A stretch of DNA of 64,000 nt from Streptacidiphilus sp. 4-A2 (GCA_014284505.1 JAAFYY010000001.1:3844001-3908000); one strand, 5' to 3'; numbered from the stretch's first letter, positions 45,491 through 58,783 are shown. The notes: a model not told the origin generated them from the sequence alone. Numbers and translations: made by a program.

Positions 45491-47249
45491 TCAGCCCCCC
45501 GGCTGCTCCGCCTTCGGCTTGGCGTCCACGCCGGCCTCCTTGCGCTGCTGCGCGGTGATCGGCGTGGGCGCGCCGGTCAGCGGGTCACCGCCGGTGGAGG
45601 TCTTCGGGAAGGCCATCACATCGCGAATGGTCTCGTACCCGCCGAGCAGCGCCACCAGCCGGTCCAGGCCCAGGGCGATGCCGCCGTGCGGCGGCGGGCC
45701 GAAGTCGAAGGCGTTCAGCAGGAAGCCGAACTGCGACTGCGCCTCCTCCTCGGAGAGCCCGATCGCGTCGAACGCGCGCTTCTGCACGTCCTTCTGGTGG
45801 ATACGGATCGAGCCGCCGCCGATCTCGCTGCCGTTGAGCACCAGGTCGTAGGCGTTGGACAGGGCCGAGCCCGGGTCCTTGTCGAAGGTGTCCAGGCTCT
45901 CCGCGGTGGGCGCGGTGAACGGGTGGTGCACCGCGTGCCAGCCGATGTGCTCGCCCTTGTCGTTCCACAGGTGCTCGAACATCGGGAAGTCGACGACCCA
46001 CAGGAACGCCCACTTGGACTCGTCGATCAGGTCGCAGCGGCGGCCGATCTCCAGCCGGGCCGCGCCAGCAGCTCCTGCGACTCGGTCTTGCGGCCGGCCG
46101 CGAAGAAGACCGCGTCGCCGGGCTCGGCGCCGGCCGCCTCGGCCAGTCCGGCCAGGTGCGCCTCGGACAGGTTCTTGGCGACCGGGCCGCGCAGCTCGCC
46201 GGTCTCGGCGTCGACCAGCACATAGGCCAGGCCGCGGGCACCGCGGGCCTTGGCCCAGTCCTGCCAGGCGTCCAGCTGCTTGCGGGGCTGCGAGGCGCCG
46301 CCGGGCATGACCACCGCGCCCACGTACGGCGCCTGGAACACCCGGAACTCGGTGCCGGTGAAGTACTCGGTGAGGTCGGTCAGCTCGTTGCCGAAGCGGA
46401 CGTCGGGCTTGTCCGAGCCGTAGCGGGCCATGGCGTCGGCGTAGGTCAGCCGCGGCAGCGGCAGCTGCACCTGGTGGCCGAGCACCTCGCCCCAGATCCG
46501 GGCGACCAGCTTCTCGCCGAGCTCCAGGATGTCGGTCGAAAGGACGCCTCGACGTCCAGCTGGGTGAACTCCGGCTGCCGGTCGGCGCGGAAGTCCTCGT
46601 CCCGGAAGCAGCGGGCGATCTGGTAGTAGCGCTCCATCCCGGCCACCATCAGCAGCTGCTTGAACAGCTGCGGCGACTGCGGCAGGGCGTACCAGTGGCC
46701 CGGCTGGAGCCGGACCGGCACCAGGAAGTCGCGGGCGCCCTCGGGGTGGACCGGGAGGTACGGGGTCTCGATGTCGAGGAAGCCGTTCTCCTCCATCACC
46801 GTGCGGATGATGTGGGTGGCCCGGGAGCGCAGCCGCAGCGCCTTGGCCGGGCCCTCGCGGCGCAGGTCCAGGTAGCGGTAGCGGAGCCGGACCTCCTCGT
46901 TGACCGATCCCGGCTCGTACTCGGCGACCTGGAACGGCAGCGGCGCGGACTCGGAGAGCACGGTGAGCTCGCTGACCACGACCTCGATCGCGCCGGTCGG
47001 GATCTCGGTGTTCTCGTTGCCCTCCGGGCGCACCCGGACGTCGCCGACGACCTTGACGCACCACTCGGAGCGCAGCTCGGAGACCGCGTCCAGGTCGCGG
47101 ACGACGATCTGGACGGTGCCGGAGGCGTCCCGCAGGTCGATGAAGGCGACACCGCCGTGGTCGCGGCGGCGGGCGACCCAGCCTGCGAGGGTCACGGTGG
47201 TGCCGGCGTGCTCCGGGCGGAGCGTGCCGGCTTCATGGCTGCGGATCAC
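45491..47249 (-). CDS. aspS: aspartyl-tRNA synthetase (two frameshifts)
   Basis: About 586 residues. The N-terminal OB fold binds the anticodon ([28 protein letters not shown]). The class II core has [70 protein letters not shown] (motif 2), the bacterial GAD insertion and GGGSIRIHQ, with motif 3 [15 protein letters not shown]. Shifts lie near 46540 and 46060. GTG 47249 overlaps the hisS stop (GTGA). The C-terminus ends with a Lys/Pro-rich tail ([14 protein letters not shown]). Confidence 0.93.
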
Positions 47250-48523
47250 TTGAGCTTCTCCTTCAGGGTGGCGACGAGAGCGTCGAGGGCGACCGGGGTC
47301 TGGTCGCCGTTGGTGAGGTCCTTGAGCTGGACGAGCCCCTCGGCGAGGTCCCGTTCCCCGGCGACCAGCGCGAACCGCGCGCCGGAGCGGTCGGCGGCCT
47401 TCATCGCGGCCTTGAGGCCCTTGCCCCCGTAGGCGAAGTCGGCGCGGATCCCCTCCCGGCGCAGCCCGGTGACGGCGCCGAACAGCACCCGGCGGGCCTC
47501 CTCGCCGAGCGGGACGGCGAACACGTCGGTGGCGCCGGGCGCGGTCAGGACCACGCCCTCGGCCTCCAGCGCGAGCACCGTGCGGTCGACCCCGAGGGCC
47601 CAGCCGACGGAGGGCAGCGAGGGGCCGCCGATCATCTCGGAGAGCCCGTCGTACCGCCCGCCGCCGCCGACCGCGGACTGCGCGCCGAGGCCGTCGTGGA
47701 CGAACTCGAAGGTGGTGCGGGTGTAGTAGTCCAGGCCGCGGACCAGCTTGGTGTCGTCCTCGAAGGAGACCCGGCCGCCGTGAGCAGCTCGCGGACCTGC
47801 TCGTGGTAGGCCTTGCAGTCCTCGCACAGGTAGTCGACCAGCATCGGCGCGCCGACCAGTTGCTCCTGCACCGACTCGCGCTTGTCGGTCGAGCACCCGC
47901 AGCGGGTTGAGCTCGGCCCGGCGGACGGTGTCCGCGTCGAGGTCGAGCCCGCTCAGGAAGTCCTGGAGCGCGGCGCGGTAGACCGGCCGGCACTGCTTGT
48001 CGCCGAGGCTGTTCAGCAGGATCCGGAAGTTCCGCAGGCCGAGCGAGCGGTACGCGTCGTCGGCGAGGATGATCAGTTCGGCGTCCAGCGCCGGGTCCTC
48101 GGCGCCGATGGCCTCCGCGCCGACCTGCCAGAACTGCCGGTAGCGGCCCTTCTGCGGCCGCTCGTAGCGGTACTGCGAGCCGCTGTACCAGAGCTTGACC
48201 GGGAGGTTGCCGGTGCGGTGCAGGTTGGCCTGGAGCGCGGCCCGCAGCACCGAGGCGGTGCCCTCCGGGCGCAGCGCCAGCTCCTCGCTGCCGCGCTTGG
48301 TGAGGGTGAACATCTCCTTGCTGACGATGTCGGTGGACTCACCGACGCCGCGCGAGAAGAGGTTGACGTCCTCGAACACCGGGGTCTCGATGTAGCCGTA
48401 GCCGGAGCGGCGCAGCGGCGCCGCGATGGCCTCGCGCACCGCGAGCACGGTCGCGGCGTCGGCGGGCAGGATGTCGTACGTGCCCTTGGGGGCCTGGAAG
48501 CTGCTCATCTGCTGTGTCGTCAC
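47246..48523 (-). CDS. hisS: histidyl-tRNA synthetase (two compensating frameshifts)
   Basis: About 425 residues. [46 protein letters not shown] opens the class II fold. [60 protein letters not shown] and GGGGRYDGL are the His-specific motifs. The segment 47780-47885 is in another frame ([34 protein letters not shown]) and the frame returns afterwards, so one base is lost and one gained. GTG 48523 overlaps the stop of the MBL gene (GTGA); ATG 48508 is an alternative start with the family N-terminus MSSFQAPKG. Confidence 0.93.
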   Translation of the reverse strand: MTTQQMSSFQAPKGTYDILPADAATVLAVREAIAAPLRRSGYGYIETPVFEDVNLFSRGVGESTDIVSKEMFTLTKRGSEELALRPEGTASVLRAALQANLHRTGNLPVKLWYSGSQYRYERPQKGRYRQFWQVGAEAIGAEDPALDAELIILADDAYRSLGLRNFRILLNSLGDKQCRPVYRAALQDFLSGLDLDADTVRRAELNPLRVLDRQARVGAGATGRRADAGRLPVRGLQGLPRAGPRAAHGGRVSFEDDTKLVRGLDYYTRTTFEFVHDGLGAQSAVGGGGRYDGLSEMIGGPSLPSVGWALGVDRTVLALEAEGVVLTAPGATDVFAVPLGEEARRVLFGAVTGLRREGIRADFAYGGKGLKAAMKAADRSGARFALVAGERDLAEGLVQLKDLTNGDQTPVALDALVATLKEKLK

Positions 48524-49230
48524 ATTCCTCGCCGCGGCGCGGCGGTGCCTTCGGCGCCCGCGCCCGCGACCTGGAGCAGGTACGGATTGGATGCGCGTTC
48601 GCGGCCGATGGTGGTCTGGGGGCCGTGTCCGGAGAGGACCACGGTCTCGTCCTGGAGCGGCAGGCACACCCGGGCCAGCGACTCCAGGAGGGCGCGGTGG
48701 TCGCCTCCGGGGAGATCGGTACGTCCTACGGAGCCGGCGAACAGCAGGTCCCCCGAGAAGAGCACCGGCGGCAGTTCCGGTGCGGCGGGGGTCCTGAAGG
48801 TCACCGACCCCCCGGTATGGCCGGGGGCGTGGTCGACGGTGAGCCGCAGACCGGCGAGCTCCAGCACGCTGCCGTCGGTGAGGATGCGCACGTCGTCGGG
48901 TTCGCCGACGCCGATCTCGCCCATCAGCTGCGCGCCGATGGAGCGGCCGAGCGCCCGTTCCGGGTCGGTCAGCATGTAGCGGTCCTCGGGGTGGATCCAC
49001 GCCGGGATGCCGCGGGCGCCGCAGACCGGCATGACCGAGGCGACATGGTCGATGTGCCCGTGGGTGAGCACGACGGCGACCGGCTTGAGGCCGTGCTCGC
49101 GGACGGCTTCGTCGACCCCGGCGGCGGCCTGGTGGCCCGGGTCGACGATGACGCACTCCTCACCGGCGGCGGGGGCGACCAGGTAGCAGTTGGTGCCCCA
49201 GGCGCCTGCGGGGAAACCGGCGATGAACAC
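48520..49230 (-). CDS. MBL-fold metallohydrolase, glyoxalase II-like
   Basis: 236 residues, intact. The N-terminus is [19 protein letters not shown]; the zinc motif is [12 protein letters not shown], with [31 protein letters not shown] and [20 protein letters not shown] as later ligands. This set is that of hydroxyacylglutathione hydrolase-like enzymes; in bacteria lacking glutathione the thiol would be mycothiol or another. GTG 49230 follows AAAGGA. It heads the hisS-aspS transcript, an arrangement common in streptomycetes. Confidence 0.85.
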   Translation of the reverse strand: MFIAGFPAGAWGTNCYLVAPAAGEECVIVDPGHQAAAGVDEAVREHGLKPVAVVLTHGHIDHVASVMPVCGARGIPAWIHPEDRYMLTDPERALGRSIGAQLMGEIGVGEPDDVRILTDGSVLELAGLRLTVDHAPGHTGGSVTFRTPAAPELPPVLFSGDLLFAGSVGRTDLPGGDHRALLESLARVCLPLQDETVVLSGHGPQTTIGRERASNPYLLQVAGAGAEGTAAPRRGM

Positions 49231-49467
49231 GTTGGTCCTTTGCACGTCGGGGCGGTCGCGGTGGTGCGCCGAAAAGGGGGCGCGGAAGTCTCCCCGAAGC
49301 CTACCGGCGGGGCGGGGACGATCGCGAACCCGTTGTCCGCGGCGGCGCCGGCTGTGAATGTGCACGCCTGAATGCGTATCTAAAGATTTGCTCCCTACAC
49401 TGAGCGCCCAACGAATGGAAAGATCCCCGCCGAACCGGCGCGGGCACCTCTGAGGGAGTGACTGACG

Positions 49468-50310
49468 GTGGCCACCAAAGACACGCCGAAGCCGCACAAG
49501 CCCGCGCTCTCCAAGGACAAGGAGAAGCGGCAGCGGCAGCTGGCCCAGCTGAAGTACGAGCGCCAGCTGAAGGCCCGGGCGGAGGCCGTGCGCAAGGCAC
49601 GCCGCAACGCGCTGGTGATCGGCGGCGCGGTGCTGGCGGGGGCGCTGATCGCGGGCGGCGTGTGGTGGGGCACCGGTTCCGGTAAGAAGAGCGTGTCCGC
49701 GGACCAGGCCACGGCCACCCCGAGCGCCAAGCCCTCGGCTTCCGCCACGGCGCCGAAGAACAACGGCAAGCAGTGGAAGACCGCGCCGCCGATGACCATC
49801 GACACCGCGGCCAAGTACGACATCACCGTCAAGACCAACCGGGGGGTGGTCGACCTCCAGCTGAATCCGGCGGTGGCTCCGGTGACCGTGAACTCCTTCG
49901 TCTTTCTGACGGACCAGGACTACTTCAACAATGTGACCTGCCACCGGCTCACCACCTCGGGCATCTATGTGCTCCAGTGCGGCGACCCGACCGGCACCGG
50001 CAGCGGCGGCCCGGGCTACAGCTTCAAGGACGAGAACCTCAAGGCGTTCGGCACCGGCTCCACGGTGACCTACCCGGCCGGGACGGTGGCGATGGCCAAC
50101 TCCGGCCCGAACACCAACGGCAGCCAGTTCTTCCTGGTCTACAAGGACAGCCCGCTGCCGCCGTCCTACACCCCGTTCGGCACCATCACCGGCGGCATGA
50201 ACGTGCTGGACGCGATCGCGGCGGCCGGGTCGGACAACTCCAACCAGACCGGCGACGGCCACCCCAAGGAGAGCGTGATCATGCAGACGGTCACCGCGGC
50301 CAAGGTCTGA
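49468..50310 (+). CDS. membrane-anchored cyclophilin-type peptidyl-prolyl isomerase
   Basis: 280 residues, intact. A basic cytoplasmic stretch (KPALSKDKEKRQRQLAQLKYERQLKARAEAVRKARRN) is followed by one transmembrane helix (ALVIGGAVLAGALIAGGVWW) and an Ala/Ser/Thr-rich linker. The cyclophilin domain starts AAKYDITVKTNRGVVDLQLNPAVAPVTVNSFVFL. It has CHRLTTSGIYVLQCGDPTGTGSGGPGYSF and NGSQFFLVYKDSPLPPSYTPFGTI. It folds exported proteins at the outer face of the membrane. GTG 49468 has GAGGGAG upstream. TACACT at 49396 is a possible -10 with a weak -35. Confidence 0.85.
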   Translation: MATKDTPKPHKPALSKDKEKRQRQLAQLKYERQLKARAEAVRKARRNALVIGGAVLAGALIAGGVWWGTGSGKKSVSADQATATPSAKPSASATAPKNNGKQWKTAPPMTIDTAAKYDITVKTNRGVVDLQLNPAVAPVTVNSFVFLTDQDYFNNVTCHRLTTSGIYVLQCGDPTGTGSGGPGYSFKDENLKAFGTGSTVTYPAGTVAMANSGPNTNGSQFFLVYKDSPLPPSYTPFGTITGGMNVLDAIAAAGSDNSNQTGDGHPKESVIMQTVTAAKV

Positions 50311-50514
50311 TCCGGCCCCGGCCGGCTGCCGGCCCGTTCCCGACGGCACGCGGGACAGTTTTCGCCGTCGGGATACGGACAGCACCGGTACCCGTCGCCT
50401 ATGTTGGCGTCTTGTAGGGTGCCTTGACCCCGGTGGCCAGTCTGAGCCAGGCCGGGCAACGAACTGTGGAGGGTGGCCCTCCCCAGCGGAGGGCCGCCAT
50501 ATGGAGGAGGCGCT

Positions 50515-51744
50515 GTGACCAGCGACCCGTGGGGCCGTGTCGACGACGAGGGGAACGTCTACGTGCGGACGGCCGAGGGCGAGCACGTCGTCGGCTCGTG
50601 GCAGGCAGGTTCCCCCGATGAGGCACTCGCCTACTTCACCCGGAAGTACGACGGCATCGCCGTCGAGATCGGCCTGTTGGAGCGCCGGGTGCGCACGACC
50701 GACCTGGCCGCGAAGGACGCCATGACCGCGGTGGAGCACCTGCGCGCGCAGGTCACCGAGGGCCATGCGGTGGGCGACCTGGCCGCTCTGGCACAGCGGC
50801 TGGACGCCCTGGTCGCGGAGGTGGACAGCCGCCGCGAGGAGCGCCGGGCGGCCCGCGCCAAGGCCCAGGACGAGGCCCGGGGCGCCAAGGAGGCCCTGGT
50901 CGCCGAGGCCGAGCAGCTGGCCGAGTCCACCCAGTGGCGGGAGGCCGGGGACCGGCTGCGCGCGCTGGTGGAGTCCTGGAAGGCGCTGCCGCGGCTGGAC
51001 CGCAAGGCCGACGACGAGCTGTGGCACCGCTTCTCGCACGCCCGTTCCACCTTCTCCAAGCGCCGCAAGGCCCACTTCGCGACGCTGGACCAGCAGCGCG
51101 ACGAGGCCAGGGTCCAGAAGGAGCGGCTGGCCAAGGAGGCCGAGTCGCTCTCCGGCTCGACCGACTGGGGCGCCACCGCGGCCCGCTACCGCGAGCTGAT
51201 GACCGAGTGGAAGGCGGCCGGGCGGGCCCAGCGCGAGGCCGAGGACGAGCTGTGGGCCCGGTTCCGGGGCGCGCAGGACGTCTTCTTCCAGGCGCGTTCC
51301 TCGGTCTTCGACGAGCGGGACGCCGGCGAGCGGGAGAACCAGAAGCTCAAGGAGGCCCTGCTGGTCGAGGCCGAGGCGCTGCTGCCGATCGCGGACCTGA
51401 AGGCGGTCAAGGCGTCCTACCGCTCGATCAGCGAGCGCTGGGAGGAGATCGGCCATGTGCCGCGCGACGCCCGGCCGAAGCTGGAGGCCCGGCTGCACAC
51501 GGTGGACCGGGCGATCCGGGACGCCGAGGAGGCCGAGTGGCAGCGCAGCAACCCGGAGGCGCGGGCCCGCGCACAGGGCATGACCGGGCTGCTCCAGGGG
51601 GCCGTGGACAAGCTGGAGAAGCAGATCGAGGCCGCCCGGGCCAGGAACGACTCGGGTCGCGTCGCCAAGCTGGAGGCCGAGCTGGCCGGCCGCCGCGAGC
51701 TGCTGGACCAGGCCCTGAAGGGGCTTGAGGAGTTCGGCGGCTGA
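50515..51744 (+). CDS. DUF349-domain coiled-coil protein
   Basis: 409 residues, intact. The N-terminal 55 residues (VTSDPWGRVDDEGNVYVRTAEGEHVVGSWQAGSPDEALAYF) are followed by a nearly continuous helical protein rich in Arg, Glu and Ala. DUF349 repeats are seen in QWREAGDRLRALVESWKALPRLDRKADDELWHRFSHAR and DWGATAARYRELMTEWKAAGRAQREAEDELWARFRGAQ. Function is poorly known; relatives are linked to translation or DNA-binding roles. GTG 50515 has GGAGGAGG five bases before it, which decides against the upstream ATG at 50473. Confidence 0.8.
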   Translation: MTSDPWGRVDDEGNVYVRTAEGEHVVGSWQAGSPDEALAYFTRKYDGIAVEIGLLERRVRTTDLAAKDAMTAVEHLRAQVTEGHAVGDLAALAQRLDALVAEVDSRREERRAARAKAQDEARGAKEALVAEAEQLAESTQWREAGDRLRALVESWKALPRLDRKADDELWHRFSHARSTFSKRRKAHFATLDQQRDEARVQKERLAKEAESLSGSTDWGATAARYRELMTEWKAAGRAQREAEDELWARFRGAQDVFFQARSSVFDERDAGERENQKLKEALLVEAEALLPIADLKAVKASYRSISERWEEIGHVPRDARPKLEARLHTVDRAIRDAEEAEWQRSNPEARARAQGMTGLLQGAVDKLEKQIEAARARNDSGRVAKLEAELAGRRELLDQALKGLEEFGG

Positions 51745-51772
51745 GCCGCCGCCGGACGAGTGCACGCGAAGC

Positions 51773-51794
51773 GCCCCCACCGTCGGGTGGGGGC
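51773..51794. terminator. bidirectional terminator
   Basis: GCCCCCACC (51773-51781) pairs with GGTGGGGGC (51786-51794) around a GTCG loop. It lies between the convergent DUF349 and relA genes. Confidence 0.85.
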
Positions 51795-51806
51795 CCTTCA
51801 CGTTGC

Positions 51807-51840
51807 CTGCTCCGGCCTGCTCCGGCCTGCCCCGGCCTGC
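51807..51840. repeat. three 10-bp tandem repeats
   Basis: TCCGGCCTGC at 51811 and 51821 and CCCGGCCTGC at 51831 follow the terminator and precede the end of relA. They are non-coding and show no obvious function. Confidence 0.6.
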
Positions 51841-51874
51841 GGGCCTCAGCCCGGTCGGGCCCGGCCTGCGGGCG

Positions 51875-54364
<2,490 letters not shown>

Positions 54365-54447
54365 GTGCACTCCATTCGGCGCGGATCCTCGGCGCGGATC
54401 GCGGACTCCCATGGTACCGAGCTGCGGCGACGTCCGTTCGCCGGGAC

Positions 54448-54490
54448 GCCTCGGGCGGGTCACCAGGTGTTCCGGTGACCCGCCCGAGGC
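54448..54490 (-). terminator. strong stem-loop between apt and relA
   Basis: GCCTCGGGCGGGTCACC (54448-54464) is perfectly complementary to GGTGACCCGCCCGAGGC (54474-54490), a 17-base stem with a 9-base loop. It starts 36 bases after the apt stop and stands before relA on the same strand, so it should separate the sec-apt transcript from relA. Confidence 0.85.
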
Positions 54491-54525
54491 GGTACGCAAG
54501 GGTGCGGCGCAGGGTGATGATCAGG

Positions 54526-55094
54526 TCAGACGTTGATCACAGTCTCCAGCGGGCCGCGCCGAGGTGCCCGGCCAGCCGGGCCCGCCCGCCCAGGAAGCCC
54601 AGCTCCATCAGCACGGCCACCCCCGCCAGCTCGGCCCCGGCCCGGTGCACCAGGTCCAGCGCCGCCTCCACGGTGCCGCCGGTGGCCAGGACGTCGTCCA
54701 CCACCAGCACCCGCTCCCCCGGGGTGAAGGCGTCGGTCTGGACCTCCAGCACGGCCGCGCCGTACTCCAGCTCGTAGGCCTGCCGGTAGCAGGGGCCCGG
54801 GAGCTTGCCCTCCTTGCGGACCGGGACGAACCCGGCCCCGGCGGCATAGGCCACCGGTGCCGCGAGGATGAATCCGCGCGCCTCCAGACCGACCACCTTG
54901 GTCGCGCCCAGGGCCCGGGCCCGCTCCGCCAGGTGGTCGACCAGGGCCGCGAAGCCCTGGGTGTCCGCCAGCAGCGGGGCGATGTCCTTGAACACCACCC
55001 CGGGCTTGGGGTAGTCCGGGACGTCCCTGATCCGCGCGGCCAGCAGGGCCGCGAGACCCGTGCCGGCGTCGGTGGTGTCCGCGGTGTCGGTCAT
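54526..55094 (-). CDS. apt: adenine phosphoribosyltransferase (one frameshift near the end)
   Basis: About 189 residues. Salvages adenine to AMP with [28 protein letters not shown] is the adenine-side motif; [33 protein letters not shown] carries the flexible loop; [21 protein letters not shown] is the PRPP site. The last residues should read GPLETVINV and stop at 54526 after a shift near 54555; uncorrected, the frame stops at 54537. ATG 55094 lies 11 bases past the secF stop, so apt is the tail of the sec transcript. Confidence 0.92.
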
Positions 55095-55105
55095 CCGGGC
55101 GCCCC

Positions 55106-56239
55106 CTAGTTCCGCTTGCCGGTGGAGCGCCGGTCACTGCGGCTGCGGTTGACCGGCTGGCGGCGGATGCCGGTTCCCGCGCCGACGGCGTCGCCGTCCT
55201 GCTCGTCCCGCAGGTCGTCCTGGTCGGCGTCCTGCTCCGGAACCCGGCCCTCGGCCACGGCCTTGGCCTCGGCGGCGCGGCGCTTGGCCACCCGCTTGGA
55301 GAGCTCCTGGTACTGCGGCTGCTTCTCCTTGAGCCAGGCGACCAGCGGCGTGGCCACGAAGATCGAGGAGTAGGCACCGGCGCTGACCGACACAGCGCCA
55401 GCGAGATGTCGTTCAGCGTCCCGCGCCCAGCATGCCGCCGCCGATGAACAGCAGCGCGGCAACCGGGAGCAGTGCCAGCACGGTGGTGTTCACCGAGCGC
55501 ACCAGGGTCCCGTTCAGCGCGCGGTTGGCCGCCTCGCTGTAGGTCTCCCGGCTCTGGCTGTCCAACTTCTTGGTGGCGTCCTTGAGGCCGTCGAAGACGA
55601 CCACGGTGTCGTACAGCGAGTAACCGAGGATGGTCAGGAAGCCGATCACGGTACCGAGCTGACCGTGAAGCGAGCAGCGCGTAGATGCCGACGGTGATCA
55701 GCAGGTCGTGCGTCAGCGCCGCCAGGGCGCCCACCGCGAGCCGCCACTCGAAGGCGATGGCCAGGTAGAAGGTCACCAGGATCATGAAGACGATCAGGCC
55801 CTCGAGCGCCTTCTGGCTGATCTCCTTGCCCAGCTGGCACCGATCACCGTGGTGTTGATGTCCTGCTGGTTCGCCCCCAGGGCGTCCCCGAGCGTGGTGC
55901 GGCCTTGGTGACCGACACACCGGCGCTGGAGTTGATCTGGACGGTGATCTCGTGGCCGTTGATGCCACCGGTCTCCGACTGCACCACCGTGTTGGAGCTG
56001 TCGGTGAGCGTGTCCACGGCGTTCTGCGCCTGGCTGACGGTGACCCCGGGCTTGGTGATCGTGTAGACCTCGCCGCCCTTGAACTCGATGCCGAGGTTCA
56101 GGCCGCGCGTGGTCAGGCCGATCACGGCCAGCAGCAGGATGACGCCGGAGATGGCCAGCCACAGCTTGCGCCGGCTGACGAAGTCGAAGCTGATGTCGCC
56201 GACGTAGAGGCGGTGACCAAGGTTGCCGAAGCGTGACAT
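55106..56239 (-). CDS. secF: protein translocase subunit SecF (frameshifted)
   Basis: About 378 residues. It works with SecD to pull exported proteins outward using the proton gradient. The N-terminus shows [47 protein letters not shown] with helix 1 and the GIEFKGG motif. The membrane half has [40 protein letters not shown] and [21 protein letters not shown] (DTVVVFD signature). A charged C-terminal tail ends [12 protein letters not shown]. Frame changes lie near 55900, 55840, 55665 and 55395-55425. ATG 56239 is five bases past the secD stop. Confidence 0.88.
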
Positions 56240-56243
56240 CGGG

Positions 56244-58017
56244 TCAGGCCTCCTTTGTCTCGGCGAGACGACGGCGGCCGCCACGGATGGGCGGGCGGAC
56301 GCCGAGCCGCTTGGGGTCGAGTCCGGACATGGGGTGCCCGTCCGCGAAGAACTTGCGCCGGGCCAGCAGGGTGATCAGCGGCTTGGTGAACAGGAAGATC
56401 ACCACGACGTCGAGCAGGGTGGTCAGCCCCAGCGTGAACGCGAAGCCCTGGACCGTGCCGACGGTGAAGAAGTACAGCACCGCGGCGGCCAGGAAGGACA
56501 CGAAGTCCGACACCAGGATGGTGCGCCGGGCGCGGGGCCAGGCCCGCTGCACCGCCGGGCGCAGCGAGGAGCCCTTGCGCACCTCGTCCCGGATCCGTTC
56601 GAAGTACACGACGAAGGAGTCCGCGGTGATACCGATGGCGACGATCGCCCCGCAGACCGCGGGCAGGTTCAGGGCGAAGTGGATGGTCCCGCCGAGCAGG
56701 CTCATGATCGAGTAGGTGAGCACGCCGGACAGGGCCAGACCCGAGACCGCGACCAGGCCGAGACCCCGGTAGTAGATCAGCGAGTACAGGACGACCAGGG
56801 CGAGGCCGATGGCCCCGGCGACCAGACCGGCCTGGAGCTGGTTGCTGCCGAGCTGCGGGAGACGGTGGTGATGTCGGACTGCTTGAAGGTCAGCGGCAGC
56901 GCGCCGTAGTTGAGCACGTTGGCGAGGTCGGTGGCCTGCTGCGAGGTGAACGGCGGGGTACCGCCGTTGATCACTGCCTGGCCGCCGGTGATCGCCTGCT
57001 GGACCATCGGCGAGGACTGAACCTGACCGTCCAGCACGATGGCGAACTGGTTCTGCGGGGAGGTCTGCGAGACCAGCTTGGCAGTGGTCGAGGAGAAGGC
57101 CGAGGTGCCCTTCGAGTCGAAGTTCAGGTTCACCTCCCACTGACCGGTCGTCGAGCTGATCGCCGACTGGGCGCTGGAGACGTCCCGGCCCGACACGGCG
57201 ACCGGACCCAGGGCGTACTTGATCCAGGTGCCGTCCTGCGCCGACTGGGAGCAGGCGACCGCGTCGCTGGTGTCGCTGGTCTGGTAGTCCACGCGCTGGG
57301 CGTACTGGGAGCAGTCCAGCTTGCTGAACTGGGCGGCCAGGTCGGCCGGGACCGTACCCGAGACCGCGGAACTGGCCGGGGTGGTGGCCGTCGGGGCCGG
57401 CGTGGCACCGGCCTTGGCGGTGCCGGTGGGCTTCGGGGTGGTGGACGCGGCCGCCTTGGACGTGCCGGACGGGGTGGCCGTCAGCGCCTTGGAGACGGCG
57501 TCACCCTGGGCCTTGGACGGCGAGGGGGACGGGCTGCCGGGAGCGGACGCCTTGGGCTTGGCCGCCGAGCCGCTGCCGGAGGCAGACGGGCTCGGGGTGG
57601 TCGCGGCGGGGTCCCGGAGGCGGCTTCGGCCAGGACAGGGCGGAAGTACAGCAGCGCGGTCTGGCCGATCGTGTTGATCACCTGGTTGGAGCTGACGCCC
57701 TTGGGAATGGTGACCACGATGGTGTTGCCGCCCTGGGTCTGCACGGCGGCGTCGGAGACACCCATGCCGTTGACCCGCTTGTCGAGAATCGCGACGGCCT
57801 CGTTCATACTCGTCGAGTTGACCGCCGAAGAGGGCTCTCCGTTCGGTGCCGAAGCCGTGAGCGTGACGCTGGTGCCGCCTGCGAGGTCAATGCCGAGGTG
57901 CGGCTTCGTGTACCCGGTGCCGAACATGATGGCGACCAGCGCCACCGCGATCACCAGGATCAGACTCAGCGCACGCCCCGGGTATCCGTCACGCGGACGG
58001 GATTTGGGTGATGCCAC
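56244..58017 (-). CDS. secD: protein translocase subunit SecD with long Ala/Pro/Ser/Thr insert (two frameshifts)
   Basis: About 591 residues. Helix 1 (ALSLILVIAVALVAIMFGTGY) and LGIDLAGGTSVTLTA open the P1 domain (MNEAVAILDKRVNGMGVSDAAVQTQGGNTIVVTIP). A region of about 85 residues read as PSPSASGSGSAAKPKASAPG and similar interrupts P1 before DCSQYAQRVDYQTSD. The membrane half has GLVAGAIGLALVVLYSLIYYRGLGLVAVSGL, CGAIVAIGITADSFVVYFERIRDEVRKG (SecD signature), ARRTILVSDFVSFLAAAVLYFFTVG and FTLGLTTLLDVVVIFLFTKPL. Shifts lie near 57612 and 56862. GTG 58017 has GAGAAG next to it. Confidence 0.9.
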
Positions 58018-58161
58018 CTTCTCGATTCTCTCTGTCCATGCCGTGGGTTGGGTCGCGCCACCACCACCGGGGTCGGTGGACAGGGTGTGGCGCGGCAACG
58101 ACGCAGCGGTCCTGTGGGGCCCTCCGGAGAAACGCCTCCGGCGTCTGCCGTAGGGGGCAGG

Positions 58162-58611
58162 CTACTTGCTGGAGGCGGCCTTGTCGCCAGCGCCGGACTC
58201 GGCCTCGACCGAGATCTCCGTGACGTCCGACTTGTCGAGCAGCACAGCCGGCTCGGCGTCGGTCACGGCCTCGTTGTCGGAGTCGGCGGCGGAGAGCTCG
58301 TCCTCGAACTCCTCGGCCTCCGCGTCCGGGTCGTCGCCGTGGACGATGCGGTTGTACTCGACGCCGTCCATCACCTGGGCGATGGCGTTCTTGGCGTAGA
58401 GGGCGTGCACGCCGGGGGCGATCTCAAGCTCGACCGCGTCCTCCACCTCCTTGACCAGCGCGTACATGCCGCCGATGGTGCGGATGCCGACGCCCGGCTC
58501 CATCTGGTTGCGCATCTGCTGGGCCTGCTGCTGCTTGTTCTTGGAAGAACGCATCATCAAGAACAGCATGCCGCCGATCAGAATGATCGGGAGGAGAGAG
58601 ACGATACTCAC
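58162..58611 (-). CDS. yajC: preprotein translocase subunit YajC
   Basis: 149 residues. One transmembrane helix (VSLLPIILIGGMLFLMMRSSKNKQQQAQQ) and the conserved EPGVGIRTIGGMYALVKEVEDAVELEIAPGVHALYAKNAIAQVM. The last 60 residues are a strongly acidic tail (DDPDAEAEEFEDELSAADSD). It associates with SecDF. I take GTG 58611 as start with AAAGGA ten bases upstream; upstream in-frame codons have no conserved sequence. It is the first gene of the yajC-secD-secF-apt transcript. Confidence 0.9.
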   Translation of the reverse strand: MSIVSLLPIILIGGMLFLMMRSSKNKQQQAQQMRNQMEPGVGIRTIGGMYALVKEVEDAVELEIAPGVHALYAKNAIAQVMDGVEYNRIVHGDDPDAEAEEFEDELSAADSDNEAVTDAEPAVLLDKSDVTEISVEAESGAGDKAASSK

Positions 58612-58699
58612 GACTGACGAATCCTTTGCGAGGCCGTCGGGGGCACGGCCGGTCATTTCGGGGGCGGACCGCCCCGGGGAGGGCGGCGGGCGGAGTCTA

Positions 58700-58729
58700 A
58701 AGTCACACACCTTGGTGGAACAACGTCAA
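58700..58729 (-). promoter_or_regulatory. possible promoter of the yajC-secD-secF-apt operon
   Basis: On the minus strand TTGACG (58729-58724) and TGACTT (58705-58700) are 18 bases apart. The predicted start is about 80 bases before yajC. The -10 is a weak match (T at first and last position). Confidence 0.4.
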
Positions 58730-58783
58730 GCATGTCATCCCGGTTCCAGCGAAAGCGAGTCTCCGGGCAAGGACGGTGTGTAC

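Noticed and set aside
48520-51801. 1093-codon open frame on the minus strand ending in the MBL protein
   Set aside because: Only the last 236 codons are real. The rest is antisense to the cyclophilin and DUF349 genes, which have clear motifs and binding sites.
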